Shown piece after piece: positions 1 through 8,740 of a DNA stretch of 29,306 nucleotides; the stretch's first letter is position 1, and the number at the start of each line of letters is the position of its first letter. The position numbers and the translations under genes are program-made. The notes under the pieces are model-generated. The model made no database searches, was not told the DNA's origin, and saw only the letters and a list, made by a program, of their open reading frames with translations. Source of the stretch: a virus; the IMG/VR virus record IMGVR_UViG_3300047330_000087, positions 1-29,306 of that record. One strand, 5' to 3'.

Positions 1-543
1 TTATTTCACCCCAAGCACGGCGAGTGCCTGTGTCTTGGTCATCGGCAGCGGCGTGGCCTTCACCGCCAAAGAGGCGATCGCTTCCACCAATGCGGCGATG
101 GTCTGGAGAGCGTTGTAGTATTGCGTGATCTGCGCCGGGACGGCCCCGCCGAGACTGGTGATGGCGGTTTCGAAGCCGTTGAACAGGCTGGTGATGTCAG
201 CTTGCAAAGCGGACAGCGCCGCCGGCACGCTCGCGGTGCTGAAGGAGAACGTTGCCTGGCCGGCATATTCGCTGTCCAGCGCCGAAATGCCGGTCTTGAT
301 CGCGGCGATCAAAGCTGTCGCGGCCGCCACCCCCGCGGTGCCGAGCGCCCCGGTGATGGGCGCGAAGCCGAGCAGCAAAGTTGCGGCATTTTCGGCGGCC
401 GTTGCGTAGTCGTCGATGGTGGCGAGGTTCAGCGTGACGGTGGTGACATCATTGCCGGAGGTGATCGCGCAGCCGGTCAACAAGCTGGCGGGCATCACAA
501 GAGCGGCGGATCGCAATAAAGTGCGGCGGGAAACAGTGGTCAT
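1..543 (-). CDS. Tat-type lipoprotein at the end of the lysis cluster
   Basis: This 180-aa protein begins with a twin-arginine-like signal (SRRTLLR, residues 5-11), a short hydrophobic stretch and a lipobox LTGC with Cys25 as the predicted lipidation site. The mature part is Ala/Ser/Thr-rich and predicted mostly helical, with no domain I recognise. A strong Shine-Dalgarno (AAGGAG, 7 nt before the ATG) fixes the start, and the TAA stop occupies the first three bases, so the gene is complete. It is the last gene of a run containing an endolysin and a holin-like protein, so an outer-membrane disruption role (o-spanin-like) is possible by position. However, it is longer than typical o-spanins and lacks their proline-rich look. 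A host-surface role in the lysogen is an alternative. Confidence 0.75.
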   Translation of the reverse strand: MTTVSRRTLLRSAALVMPASLLTGCAITSGNDVTTVTLNLATIDDYATAAENAATLLLGFAPITGALGTAGVAAATALIAAIKTGISALDSEYAGQATFSFSTASVPAALSALQADITSLFNGFETAITSLGGAVPAQITQYYNALQTIAALVEAIASLAVKATPLPMTKTQALAVLGVK

Positions 544-554
544 GGAGCAGCTCC

Positions 555-953
555 TTAAGAGGCGTTCGTAACGGGTGTGGACATTGCGGCCTTGGCGCGG
601 GCGGCGGCTTCGGGCGAAAGTTTCGATGTGATGAGGGCCGCGACCGCGCCGGGCGTGATGCCGAGCGCGGAAACCGCCGCCGGCGCCAAGGTCAGAACCA
701 ATTGCGCCGCTTGGGCCAAGGCGCTCGGCACGTCGATGGTGCCGTTATGGGCGGCGACGCTTTGCAGCGCGTCTTCCGCCAAAGTCAGGCCATGCGCCAT
801 CGCCTGATCAAAATCATCAAGGGCCTGACTGCCGGCGTTCAGATTTAACTGCCTGGCCAGAAGTTTCGTGGCCCATGCCGCCACCGCGCCAAGGGCCGCG
901 ACAGCGAACGGCATAAGTATGCTCCAAAACCCTGCGATATTTATTTGCGTCAT
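555..953 (-). CDS. Holin-like small membrane protein
   Basis: This 132-aa protein has one clear hydrophobic segment near the N-terminus (about residues 7-27) followed by a basic turn (KLLARQLN) and a long amphipathic Ala-rich region. I chose the ATG at 953 because this is where membrane-protein-like sequence starts. The same frame stays open upstream to 1418, but that part is antisense-like arginine-rich sequence overlapping the endolysin. The gene lies 53 bases after the GH108 endolysin and 11 bases before the lipoprotein, the usual place for a holin. A single TM segment with a soluble tail fits several phage holin families but is not diagnostic, so the function is inferred mainly from context. 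Confidence 0.65.
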   Translation of the reverse strand: MTQINIAGFWSILMPFAVAALGAVAAWATKLLARQLNLNAGSQALDDFDQAMAHGLTLAEDALQSVAAHNGTIDVPSALAQAAQLVLTLAPAAVSALGITPGAVAALITSKLSPEAAARAKAAMSTPVTNAS

Positions 954-1006
954 CGGATTTTCTTTCGATTCAGGAATTTGTTTATCGATTTTTGACGTCG
1001 GCGGCG

Positions 1007-1519
1007 TCAGGCGTGCAGCTCGGCCGCCAGAGCGATGACGCGGCGCGACCAGCCGAGGCTGAAACTTTGCCAGGCCGGCAGCCGCGTTAAGAAATCGAGG
1101 CGCCGCGCCAAAGCGTCTTGCGCGATGAGCCGAGGATCGGCGGCGTGGAGTGCCGCCAGGGTTGCGGGCCCCAGCACGCCGTCTGGTGCCGTGTTTGCGG
1201 CCTGTTGCAGCCACATCACGGCGCGGCGCGGCCCGGCAATGACCGCCGCGTCGAACGCAACCAGGGCGATCGGCGGCGCCAGGTCGTCGCCGTGCAGTAC
1301 AGTCCAGTAGTCCCGTTTGTAGATGGCCTCGGCTTGATCTTCCGATAGCTGCGCGATGTTCAGGTCGGGATAGGCCGCCGCGCTGATGCCGTATTTTGTT
1401 CCATGCAGCGCGCCGCAACCGATGGCACCGCCGGTCCAGTTGCCCGGATCGGCCGGATTGTTAGAAAAACCGCCTTCGGCCCCCAGCGTGAAGGCAAGGC
1501 AGCGGGCGAAATTATCCAT
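1007..1519 (-). CDS. GH108-type N-acetylmuramidase endolysin
   Basis: This 170-aa endolysin should cleave the glycan strands of peptidoglycan at lysis. The N-terminus carries the GH108 signature: Glu15 in the AEGGFSNNPADPG stretch (residues 14-26) is the expected catalytic acid, followed by a TKYGIS segment. The C-terminal half has a peptidoglycan-binding (PG_binding_3-like) piece, DGVLGPATLAAL at about residues 113-124. There is no signal peptide, so export should depend on a holin; the downstream gene at 555-953 is the candidate. The start overlaps the end of the upstream coiled-coil gene by 8 bases, consistent with translational coupling. Length is normal for this family, and the assignment is secure from motifs. 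Confidence 0.92.
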   Translation of the reverse strand: MDNFARCLAFTLGAEGGFSNNPADPGNWTGGAIGCGALHGTKYGISAAAYPDLNIAQLSEDQAEAIYKRDYWTVLHGDDLAPPIALVAFDAAVIAGPRRAVMWLQQAANTAPDGVLGPATLAALHAADPRLIAQDALARRLDFLTRLPAWQSFSLGWSRRVIALAAELHA

Positions 1520-1838
1520 GCAGCAGGCTCGCCAGCAGCCCGCCGCAGGCCGCCGAGAGAACGCTGACGATCATCATGCTGGCGCGGCGCTCGGCCTCGC
1601 GCTCGCCGCGCATGCGAGAGAGATCGGCGCGCATGTCGCTGAGCGAGGCTACCAGTTCATCAATCTTCAGGAACAATTTGCCGATCAGCTGATCTTCCTG
1701 CACCAGATAGCGCACGCGCCAGGCTTCGAAAGAGTCGGCCTTCGCCTCCAGGCTGCCGATATCCTGACGGATTTCCATGACGTCGCCGCGCAAGGCGGCA
1801 ACGTCCGCGCGGAGGGCGGCGACCGAATCTTGTTCCAT
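1512..1838 (-). CDS. Coiled-coil protein with C-terminal membrane anchor
   Basis: This 108-aa protein has heptad-like Leu/Ile spacing over about residues 5-80 (for example ALRADVAALRGDVMEIRQDI) and one C-terminal hydrophobic segment at about 86-107 (MMIVSVLSAACGG). The start at 1838 falls 11 bases after the stop of the esterase gene. The open frame extends to 1916, but that would overlap the upstream gene and adds unlikely sequence. It sits directly before, and overlaps, the endolysin, so a role in lysis (holin or antiholin partner, or spanin-like) is plausible. Similar small coiled-coil/TM proteins occur beside phage endolysins, but I cannot assign a family. The protein is real by context; function is unknown. 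Confidence 0.7.
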   Translation of the reverse strand: MEQDSVAALRADVAALRGDVMEIRQDIGSLEAKADSFEAWRVRYLVQEDQLIGKLFLKIDELVASLSDMRADLSRMRGEREAERRASMMIVSVLSAACGGLLASLLHG

Positions 1839-1849
1839 GCGGGTCTCGT

Positions 1850-3991
1850 TCAGGTCGGCGTGTCGGACAGCGTGATCGGGTAGAACGTCGCTTGCAGCGG
1901 GAAATTCAGGCTCCACGCGGCGCCAAGATCATTGCCGATATTCCAGTTCGCCGGCGGCGTGAGCGTTGCGGCATTGTCCGTCACCGCGTCGCCGCGGCCG
2001 ATCTGCGTGCTGCCATAGGGGTAGAAAAACAGCACGTCGGTGGAAGGGTTGGTGATGGCGGCGGCGAGCGTCACCGAGATATGCGTGGCATCAACACGCG
2101 CGGCGGCGGTCGCGGTGATGATATTGCCGGGGCTGGCGACGCTGCCGCCATCCATGACGGCAAAGCCGGCGCCGTAGGCGGCTTGCAGCGGCACGATCAG
2201 ATCATCACCGGAATCATGCAGCACGGTTAAAATGATTTCGGTGTTGGAGGACCGGTACACGTTGGTGATTCGCGGACCGCCTTGCGCCGGCAACCCGCTC
2301 GCGGGCAACGCGGTGGCGGCAATCGTGTCCGCCAGACCCATGGCGAACGCCGCGCGGCCGGCGGCGTGCGCGCCGATGCGGCCGTAGCGCAACAGATCCG
2401 GCTGGTCGCGATGTTCCGGGTCGCCGCCGGTGAAAATCCCCGTCGCCGGATCGTAGGCAGCATTCAGCGGATTCGAGTCGGACGTCTGCGCGACGAACAC
2501 CACGATGTTGTTGGCGCTGACCGCGGACAAATCGGCGATCGATTCGCGCACCATTTGCACGCCCGCATCCGTCTCATACGGAATGGCGTTCCAGGCCAGC
2601 AGCGGCATCGCCGCGGCGGTCCGGCCGAACAGACCGCGCGTGAGCGAGAGCAGTTGCAGCACGGAGCCTTCGTAGAGGGACTTGTTTGAATACGGCATCG
2701 TACTGTCCTGTTCGGACCAGGGCCAGATCAGGAAGGCGATATCCGATTCATCGACGGCGGAGACGAGCGCGCTGCTCCCGGTCAGCATGTCGGTCAGGGC
2801 GGTGAGGTCCGGGCCGCCAGACCAGGTGGCGGGGCTCGAGCCGTCGCCCGGGTTGGTCAGGAACGTGCCGTTGCCGGGGCCGGGCGGAAACAGCGGCGGG
2901 GAGGAGTTGGAAATCGGATGGCCGGAGATCACCGAATAGCGCGGCGGGGCGACATAGGTGCCGGCGATGACAGCCGTATAGGCGTAGGCGGCGGCGCCGA
3001 GATACCATGCGACACCCTGGGCCAGCGCCAGCGGGGCACCGGCATTGATGAACCAGGCGGCATTGCTTTGCCCCATGACAAGCAGGTTGATGCCCTTGCG
3101 GCTCCCCAGCACCCACCGCCCCTGGCAGGCGATCAGCGTCGTGATGTCGGCGCTGGCCAGCGCGCGCTCCCAGGTGGCGGCCTCATGAAACCAGCACTGC
3201 GCAGAGCCTTGCAGCGTGCCGTCATGCAACAGCAAAACCTGCGCATTGGCGCTGGCCGGCAGCGGGTTTGCCGCGTGCGTTGCCACCTGCACGCCGTCCA
3301 GCCAGGCGTCCACGCCCATGCCGGGGGTGTTGCGCAGGATGATGGCGTGGGTGTGCCGGCGCGCCAGCGTGGAACTCAGAACCAGTTGGCTGGCGGTGCC
3401 GGGGAACAAAGTGAGGTTGCTGCCCTCGGCGCTGTCGGCCTGCAGGATGGTGGTTCCGGACGCGGTGCAGCGGAGCAGCGGAATCGGGCTGTTGTTCACG
3501 TAATACGTGCCCTGCCGCCAGTTCGGCCGGGTCCAGACCAGATAGCGCGTCCAGGCAGCACCTGACCCGAGTTCAAACCCGGGATGCGACAATCCCCAAT
3601 CCGGGTCCAGGCTCGGTCCATAAGTCACGATGGCCGGATCCGGCGCGCCGACCGCGCCGAGAAAACCGTTCACGCGCGGGGCCGCAAAGGTGGCGGCGGG
3701 CGAGGTATCGTAGCTGACATGATACGGCGTCAGCGGTTGGTTGTTGCCAGATTTGTCGGAGACCGAACCGACGACGGCATTGCTCACGGTCAGCGCCACG
3801 CCGTTGACATCCAGAAGGCCGCCCAACAGGCCGCCATCCCACCAGCCGGAAAGGCCGCTGATGGCCGATGGATACGGACCGGTGAAGGCGCCACTGGGCG
3901 GCGTGCTGCCGGCCGGCAGGGATGCGATCAGCGCGCGGGTGGTCGTCCCGGTCAGCAGCGGGCCGCCGGGCGTGGTGAAGAGCAGGGTCAT
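1850..3991 (-). CDS. Tail-associated LamG / SGNH-hydrolase (esterase-like) protein
   Basis: This 713-aa protein looks like a receptor-modifying virion enzyme. Residues ~45-290 resemble a LamG/concanavalin-type beta-sandwich (GLSGWWDG opening, WLDGVQV, FHEAATWERALASADI near its end). Residues ~300-560 contain SGNH esterase features: GQSN at 307-310 with Ser309 as likely nucleophile, WSEQDS at 425-430, and a DPEH (D-x-x-H) at 524-527 as the likely Asp/His pair. About 150 residues of beta-rich C-terminal sequence follow. The family includes sialate O-acetylesterase-like enzymes that remove acetyl groups from surface polysaccharides. It is the last of a tandem block of adhesin genes, starting 9 bases after the fibre gene. 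Activity and substrate are inferred. Confidence 0.75.
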   Translation of the reverse strand: MTLLFTTPGGPLLTGTTTRALIASLPAGSTPPSGAFTGPYPSAISGLSGWWDGGLLGGLLDVNGVALTVSNAVVGSVSDKSGNNQPLTPYHVSYDTSPAATFAAPRVNGFLGAVGAPDPAIVTYGPSLDPDWGLSHPGFELGSGAAWTRYLVWTRPNWRQGTYYVNNSPIPLLRCTASGTTILQADSAEGSNLTLFPGTASQLVLSSTLARRHTHAIILRNTPGMGVDAWLDGVQVATHAANPLPASANAQVLLLHDGTLQGSAQCWFHEAATWERALASADITTLIACQGRWVLGSRKGINLLVMGQSNAAWFINAGAPLALAQGVAWYLGAAAYAYTAVIAGTYVAPPRYSVISGHPISNSSPPLFPPGPGNGTFLTNPGDGSSPATWSGGPDLTALTDMLTGSSALVSAVDESDIAFLIWPWSEQDSTMPYSNKSLYEGSVLQLLSLTRGLFGRTAAAMPLLAWNAIPYETDAGVQMVRESIADLSAVSANNIVVFVAQTSDSNPLNAAYDPATGIFTGGDPEHRDQPDLLRYGRIGAHAAGRAAFAMGLADTIAATALPASGLPAQGGPRITNVYRSSNTEIILTVLHDSGDDLIVPLQAAYGAGFAVMDGGSVASPGNIITATAAARVDATHISVTLAAAITNPSTDVLFFYPYGSTQIGRGDAVTDNAATLTPPANWNIGNDLGAAWSLNFPLQATFYPITLSDTPT

Positions 3992-4000
3992 CGTATCGCT

Positions 4001-6163
4001 TCAGGTCACGGTCACGGTGAAGCTGCTCACCGTCTGGTCGCCGCCGGACGTGGTTTCCAGCCATATGTAATACGACCCGGCCGCCGCCGGCGTGTTATAG
4101 AAGCAGCCCCAGACAGTGTTGCTGGAGAAAAAGAAGATCGTGCTGTTCCAGCCGGTCGTCGGCACCACCGTGTTGGACGTGGACATCGCGATCTGAATGG
4201 CCTGCCCCGAGGCGGGCGAAATGCTGCCGTTCAACGTGATGGTGCCGGAGCCATGGGGGTAAGAGCCGCCGGGGTTGTTGAAGCTGTAGGTGACCGGTGT
4301 CACGGCGGCGGCAACGGTGATGGCGGCGGATACCGCGTTAAGCCCGGATGATGGGTCCTGGGCCCAGGCGTAATAGGTTCCCGCGGCGGCCGGAGTCAGT
4401 GATGCCGTGAAGCTGCCGGCCGTGTTGCTCGCCGCGGTCCAGCCGGAAGTCGGCGCCGCCGTGTTTTGCGTGGCGAGTTGCACGTTCACCGCGTCGGCGG
4501 CGGGGCTGACGGTGCCGGTCACGGTCAATGCCGTGCCCGCCGTGCCGGTGCCCGGCGCCGTGACGGACAGGCTCGCGGCGGCAACGGCAATGGCGGAGGA
4601 GATCGCCTGCACGGCGGTGTCGCTCGTCTGCTGTGCCCACACATAGACCGTTCCGGCGGCACTCGGCGTCAGGCTGGCGGTCCAGGCGCCGCTGTTCACC
4701 GTGGCCGCCTGCCAGACGCTGGGCGCGGTGCTGGCACTGGAGGACAGCCCAACCCGCACCGCCGCGTTGCCGGGCGATACCGCGCCGGACAACGGTATGG
4801 CGGTATTTACCTTTGCACTCGCCGGTACGGTATCGAGGCTGATGGATGGCGGGATTATTGTGAAGCTGTTTGAGGTGCCGGTCACGGCGGTGTTGGCATG
4901 GTCGCGCACGTGGACGGTATAGGTCCCAGCGGCAAGGCCGGGGACGCTGAAGCTGTAGGCGTTGGTGGAAATCACCGGGCTTGCCGCGGCGGTCCAACTG
5001 GTGCCGCCATTGGTGGAATAATCCAGCGCGGTCGGCGCGTCATTGAAAATGCCGCCGCTGACGGTGAAGGCGACACCCGGCGCCGGCGCGGTGATGGTCG
5101 AAACCGTCAGCGTGGGCGCGTTCTGGACGATCCCGCTCCACCAGACCAGCGAGCCGCCGGAATAGGCCAGCCCGTATAAATTGGCGTTAGCACCCGGCGG
5201 CAGCGTGGCACTACCGGAGCCGGAGGAGATGCCGGTGCCCAGGGTGACCGAACCCGCCGCCAGATTGATCAGCGTGCAGGAGAAACCCGCCCCCATATTG
5301 GCGAAATTCGCGCTCACCGTGATCGGCTGACTGGCCACCAGGATGCGGCCATTGTGATTGGTGGAATCCAGCACCGTGTTGGTGGTCAGCTCGACGATCG
5401 CGGGCTGAAAAATCGGCAGCTTCGCCTGCACGTAGGTCCAGATTGCCGCGAAGCTCTGGGTGCTGAGTGACGTGCTGCCCTGGGCCACCAGCAATTCATC
5501 ACTGTCCGCCGCCGGGCCGGCGGCGGGCAACTGGTCGATGGTCTGGCCACCGAGAAACTGGCCATACGGCATCCACGCCGTCGCGCCATTCTGCCAGATC
5601 GCGACGTAGTCCGACGCGCCGATCGAACTGGCGGAGTTACCGGCTGCCGGCGCTGCCAGACCCGATCCGACCGGTCCGGTCGGCCCCACCGGACCGGTCG
5701 GGCCGGCTGGGCCGGTTGCACCTTGCGGGCCGGGCGGGCCGGCGATCGAGGAGACCGTGACGCTGATCACACCATTGCTGTCGATCACGACGCCGCTGCC
5801 GGCACTGAACAGGCCGCGCATGGCGGTGACGGGCAACAGGCTCGGCGTGCTATCGGCGTTGATCACCAACTGATCCGTCAGCGCGAATGTGCCTTGCACG
5901 GGAAAGCCGGCATGATCCGTGCCGTTAGCGACGAGGTCGCCACTCGCCATCGCGAGGCCGGTGCCAATGGTGATGGCTTCCGGGCCGCCGGCGCCGGCAC
6001 TCATCCGGCCGAGCAGGTCGCCGGTGGGCACGGTGATGACCGGCTGCAGATTGCCCGTGAGTTGTGAGACGGTGACAGAATACAGCAGGCCGGCCTGGCT
6101 GAGCGGCAGCAGATCGCCGCTGCCGACCGTGGTGACCGGCGGCAGTTGGGGTATTGTTGTCAT
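4001..6163 (-). CDS. Tail fibre with collagen-like repeat and Ig-like domains
   Basis: This 720-aa protein is built for host recognition. Residues 3-43 form an N-terminal module (IPQLPP...GDLLPLSQ) that recurs at 207-249 (IDQLPAAG...DELLVAQ) and in the neighbouring tailspike at 6176-8731. Residues 142-165 are eight Gly-X-Y triplets, a collagen-like trimerisation segment rich in Pro and Thr. From ~350 to the end there are three or four tandem Ig-like/beta-sandwich repeats with recurring phrases such as GTYTVHVRD, GTVYVWAQQTS, GTYYAWAQDPS and GSYYIWLETTS. The gene follows the tailspike by 12 bases. It is a fibre or secondary adhesin; receptor unknown. Repeat architecture is seen directly; the adhesin role is inferred. 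Confidence 0.82.
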   Translation of the reverse strand: MTTIPQLPPVTTVGSGDLLPLSQAGLLYSVTVSQLTGNLQPVITVPTGDLLGRMSAGAGGPEAITIGTGLAMASGDLVANGTDHAGFPVQGTFALTDQLVINADSTPSLLPVTAMRGLFSAGSGVVIDSNGVISVTVSSIAGPPGPQGATGPAGPTGPVGPTGPVGSGLAAPAAGNSASSIGASDYVAIWQNGATAWMPYGQFLGGQTIDQLPAAGPAADSDELLVAQGSTSLSTQSFAAIWTYVQAKLPIFQPAIVELTTNTVLDSTNHNGRILVASQPITVSANFANMGAGFSCTLINLAAGSVTLGTGISSGSGSATLPPGANANLYGLAYSGGSLVWWSGIVQNAPTLTVSTITAPAPGVAFTVSGGIFNDAPTALDYSTNGGTSWTAAASPVISTNAYSFSVPGLAAGTYTVHVRDHANTAVTGTSNSFTIIPPSISLDTVPASAKVNTAIPLSGAVSPGNAAVRVGLSSSASTAPSVWQAATVNSGAWTASLTPSAAGTVYVWAQQTSDTAVQAISSAIAVAAASLSVTAPGTGTAGTALTVTGTVSPAADAVNVQLATQNTAAPTSGWTAASNTAGSFTASLTPAAAGTYYAWAQDPSSGLNAVSAAITVAAAVTPVTYSFNNPGGSYPHGSGTITLNGSISPASGQAIQIAMSTSNTVVPTTGWNSTIFFFSSNTVWGCFYNTPAAAGSYYIWLETTSGGDQTVSSFTVTVT

Positions 6164-6175
6164 AACCTGTTTTCC

Positions 6176-8731
6176 TTACGCTACCGCAACCCAGTTGGTG
6201 TTCCCGGTGCCGGATTGTTTGACCCAGAAGGTGCTGCCGACACCGCCGTTCAGATTGCGGAAGGTCGAGCCGGCCGGCGCCGACACGGTACTCAACGGCG
6301 AACCGCGGCCGATCAGATCGACCGCGCCGACGGATTCCGTGTCCGACAGAAAGCGAACCATGCCGGTGCCGGCGGGATGCAGGGAGATGTCGCCGGATTG
6401 CGTGCGCAATGTCAGGCTGCCATCGCCGTTCGGCGAAACGTAGTCGCTCTGGGTAAACCGCGCGGCGCGCCAGCCGCCGGCATTGCCGACCCAGTCGATC
6501 GTGGCACCGGCGGGAATGGTGATCGGCGCGCCGGTCCAGTTCGTCTGCGCCGGCGAGCTTCCGGCGGCGGCGAAACTCACCGGTGTCAGACAATCAATCG
6601 TCAAGGCGCGGTTCTGCAGAACCGGCAGACCGACCTGCACCGTCGCCGTCGCGCCGGTGCCATTGCCGCTGATCGTGCATGTGGTCCCAGCACCGTAACC
6701 GGAGCCGAAGCTGGACATCTGAATGCCGATGACCTTGCCGCCATAGCACCAGACGATCGCGGCGGCACCGCTGCCGGCCCCGGAAAAACTGACCGTGGCG
6801 CTGGTATAGCCACTGCCGCCATTGGTCACCTGGGCGAAGCAGACCTGACCGGCCGCCTGCGCCGTCTGCAACGTGGTCATGCTTTCAATCGGCGCGGTGG
6901 ATTGGGTGATGTTCACCCGATCCACGATGTCCGGCACGGTCAGCGTGTAGACACCGTTGACGCTCACCGGATTCGCCGGCCAGCTTGCCGACATATTCAG
7001 CAAATTATTGCGGATGATCGCGCTGTTCGTATAGGGCGAGATCGCATCGGTCAGGTTGGCATTGGCGTTGCCGACGATCACGTTATTCTCGATCAACAGA
7101 TTCTGCGGTGCGTCCCGGATCAGAATGGCGACCACGTTGCCGCTGTAATAGATCCAGTTGCCGATGATCGACAGGTCGGTGCAGGTAAGGCCAAAATTAT
7201 TGCCGTTGCCATCGGACTCCACATTCTGGATGGAGAAGCCGACGCCGGTACAATCCTGAATGAAGTTGTCGCGCGCCGTGCAATACTGGCCGCCGCCGAT
7301 ATTGATGCCGACCAGGGAACCGTTGACGTAATTATTGCCAACCTCGGTATAGATCGAACCGCCGCAATCGATGCCGAACGCGGAGGCGCCATTGACCATA
7401 TTGCCGATGACCTTGCAGTACCCAGTGTCGCACAGAATGCCGGCACCGCTGCCGGAGACTGAGCTGTTATTGGTGCAGAGATTACCTGTCACCAGAATGT
7501 TGCGGCCGGAGATGAAAATGCCATAGTCACGATTGCTGTAGCAATTGTTCGACGCGATCAGCGCCGCCAGCACGTCCGGATTGGCATTGCCGTAGACGGT
7601 CGGCGTGGTATTCGTCTGATTGAAATTCCCGACGATGATCCCGACGCTGTTGTTCCAGCAGGTATTGCCGACGATTTTCGGCCCGCGGATTTTCAGCACG
7701 AAAGCCGGGTCCTGGCTGTCGAGTTGGATGCCGTTGCTGCCGTTATCATGCGCGCGGCAGTTCGTGATGCTCAGCGAGTCGATGGCCTGCGAATACAAAC
7801 CGTCGGCAAAATTCCCGGTGAACTCGCAATGATCGACTTCGTGTTGCGTGATAGCTGGATCGCTGGCGATGAAGGCGAGGCCAGAGCTGTCCGCGGAGCC
7901 TTGCGCGTTGCGGAAGACGCAACGGGTGATGGTGGATTTCGTACAGGTGGCCTGAACGGCGACGGCGAACGAGTTGACCGAAATCGATGCGTTTGCGTCG
8001 AAAATAATGCCGTCGATGGTGGCGACGGTGGCGGCGACGCTGATCCATGTGGGTGCTGGCGCATTGCCGGTCTTCGACTGTGCCGAGCGTAGCAAAATCG
8101 TGAGGCCCGGTACCCCCAGCATGGTGCAGGCGCCGCCCGAGATGTCGCATTCACCGGCGATGGCGTAGGTCACCGGGCGGAAGCGCACGGGATTGCCGGA
8201 CGCGATGGCGGCCAGCAACGCCGCGCTGTCATCCGTCACACCATCGCCCTTGGCGCCGAAATCCTCGATCGCCACCGCATTCGCGGCAATCGCGTCAAGC
8301 GTCCGCGACGCGGTGGCGCCGCTCGCCGTCGCGGTCAGCGCGCCGCCGGGCAAGCCGGCGACCTTCCCCATCGAACTCAAAAAATTCGCATAGGAGACGC
8401 CGACATTGTTGCCACCCTGGCCGAGCGGTACGATGTCGGACGCGCCAGGCGGTGTGCCAGTGGTCAGGGACGCGATCTGGAACGGTGTTGCCGTCGCGGA
8501 AAGCGTGCTGCCGGCGAGCGCCAGATTGGCGCCGATGGTAATGGGAACCGGCGCCGCGTTCCCCGGACCGACGCCGCCCAGCAGGGTGTTCTGCGGCAGG
8601 TTCAGCGCCGTCTGCACGCCCGCGAGGATTTGCGCGCGGGTCGCCGCGAGGGTCTGGCCATTCTGGAAGATCGGCAGTTCATCGGTGTCGGACACCGAGG
8701 TGGCCGGCGGCAGTTGTCCAATTGTCGGCAT
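6176..8731 (-). CDS. Tailspike with pectate-lyase-type beta-helix
   Basis: This 851-aa protein starts with a virion-attachment-like module (IGQLPPATSV...DELPIFQNGQ, residues 4-45) and a partial second copy at ~86-125. A classic pectate-lyase superfamily entry motif, DFGAKGDGVTDDSAAL, lies at 157-172. The following ~400 residues are rich in Asn and short hydrophobic beta-strand repeats (for example NCRAHDNGSNGIQ, NNLLNMSAS), as expected of a right-handed parallel beta-helix. The C-terminal ~150 residues look like a beta-sandwich cap. Such tailspikes bind and often cleave surface polysaccharide, but no catalytic residues can be assigned by eye. The gene lies between the fibre-tail adaptor (9-base gap) and the collagen-containing fibre. 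Confidence 0.88.
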   Translation of the reverse strand: MPTIGQLPPATSVSDTDELPIFQNGQTLAATRAQILAGVQTALNLPQNTLLGGVGPGNAAPVPITIGANLALAGSTLSATATPFQIASLTTGTPPGASDIVPLGQGGNNVGVSYANFLSSMGKVAGLPGGALTATASGATASRTLDAIAANAVAIEDFGAKGDGVTDDSAALLAAIASGNPVRFRPVTYAIAGECDISGGACTMLGVPGLTILLRSAQSKTGNAPAPTWISVAATVATIDGIIFDANASISVNSFAVAVQATCTKSTITRCVFRNAQGSADSSGLAFIASDPAITQHEVDHCEFTGNFADGLYSQAIDSLSITNCRAHDNGSNGIQLDSQDPAFVLKIRGPKIVGNTCWNNSVGIIVGNFNQTNTTPTVYGNANPDVLAALIASNNCYSNRDYGIFISGRNILVTGNLCTNNSSVSGSGAGILCDTGYCKVIGNMVNGASAFGIDCGGSIYTEVGNNYVNGSLVGINIGGGQYCTARDNFIQDCTGVGFSIQNVESDGNGNNFGLTCTDLSIIGNWIYYSGNVVAILIRDAPQNLLIENNVIVGNANANLTDAISPYTNSAIIRNNLLNMSASWPANPVSVNGVYTLTVPDIVDRVNITQSTAPIESMTTLQTAQAAGQVCFAQVTNGGSGYTSATVSFSGAGSGAAAIVWCYGGKVIGIQMSSFGSGYGAGTTCTISGNGTGATATVQVGLPVLQNRALTIDCLTPVSFAAAGSSPAQTNWTGAPITIPAGATIDWVGNAGGWRAARFTQSDYVSPNGDGSLTLRTQSGDISLHPAGTGMVRFLSDTESVGAVDLIGRGSPLSTVSAPAGSTFRNLNGGVGSTFWVKQSGTGNTNWVAVA

Positions 8732-8740
8732 TCTTGCACC

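Noticed and set aside
3584-4351. A 255-codon plus-strand frame
   Set aside because: It is antisense to the start of the esterase gene and end of the fibre gene, Arg/Gly-rich, and crosses a gene boundary without coding signals.
6146-7462. A 438-codon open frame on the plus strand
   Set aside because: It is antisense to the beta-helix tailspike gene, composed of Arg/Gly/Ala/Asp-rich sequence typical of a mirror frame in GC-rich DNA, with no domain or ribosome site.
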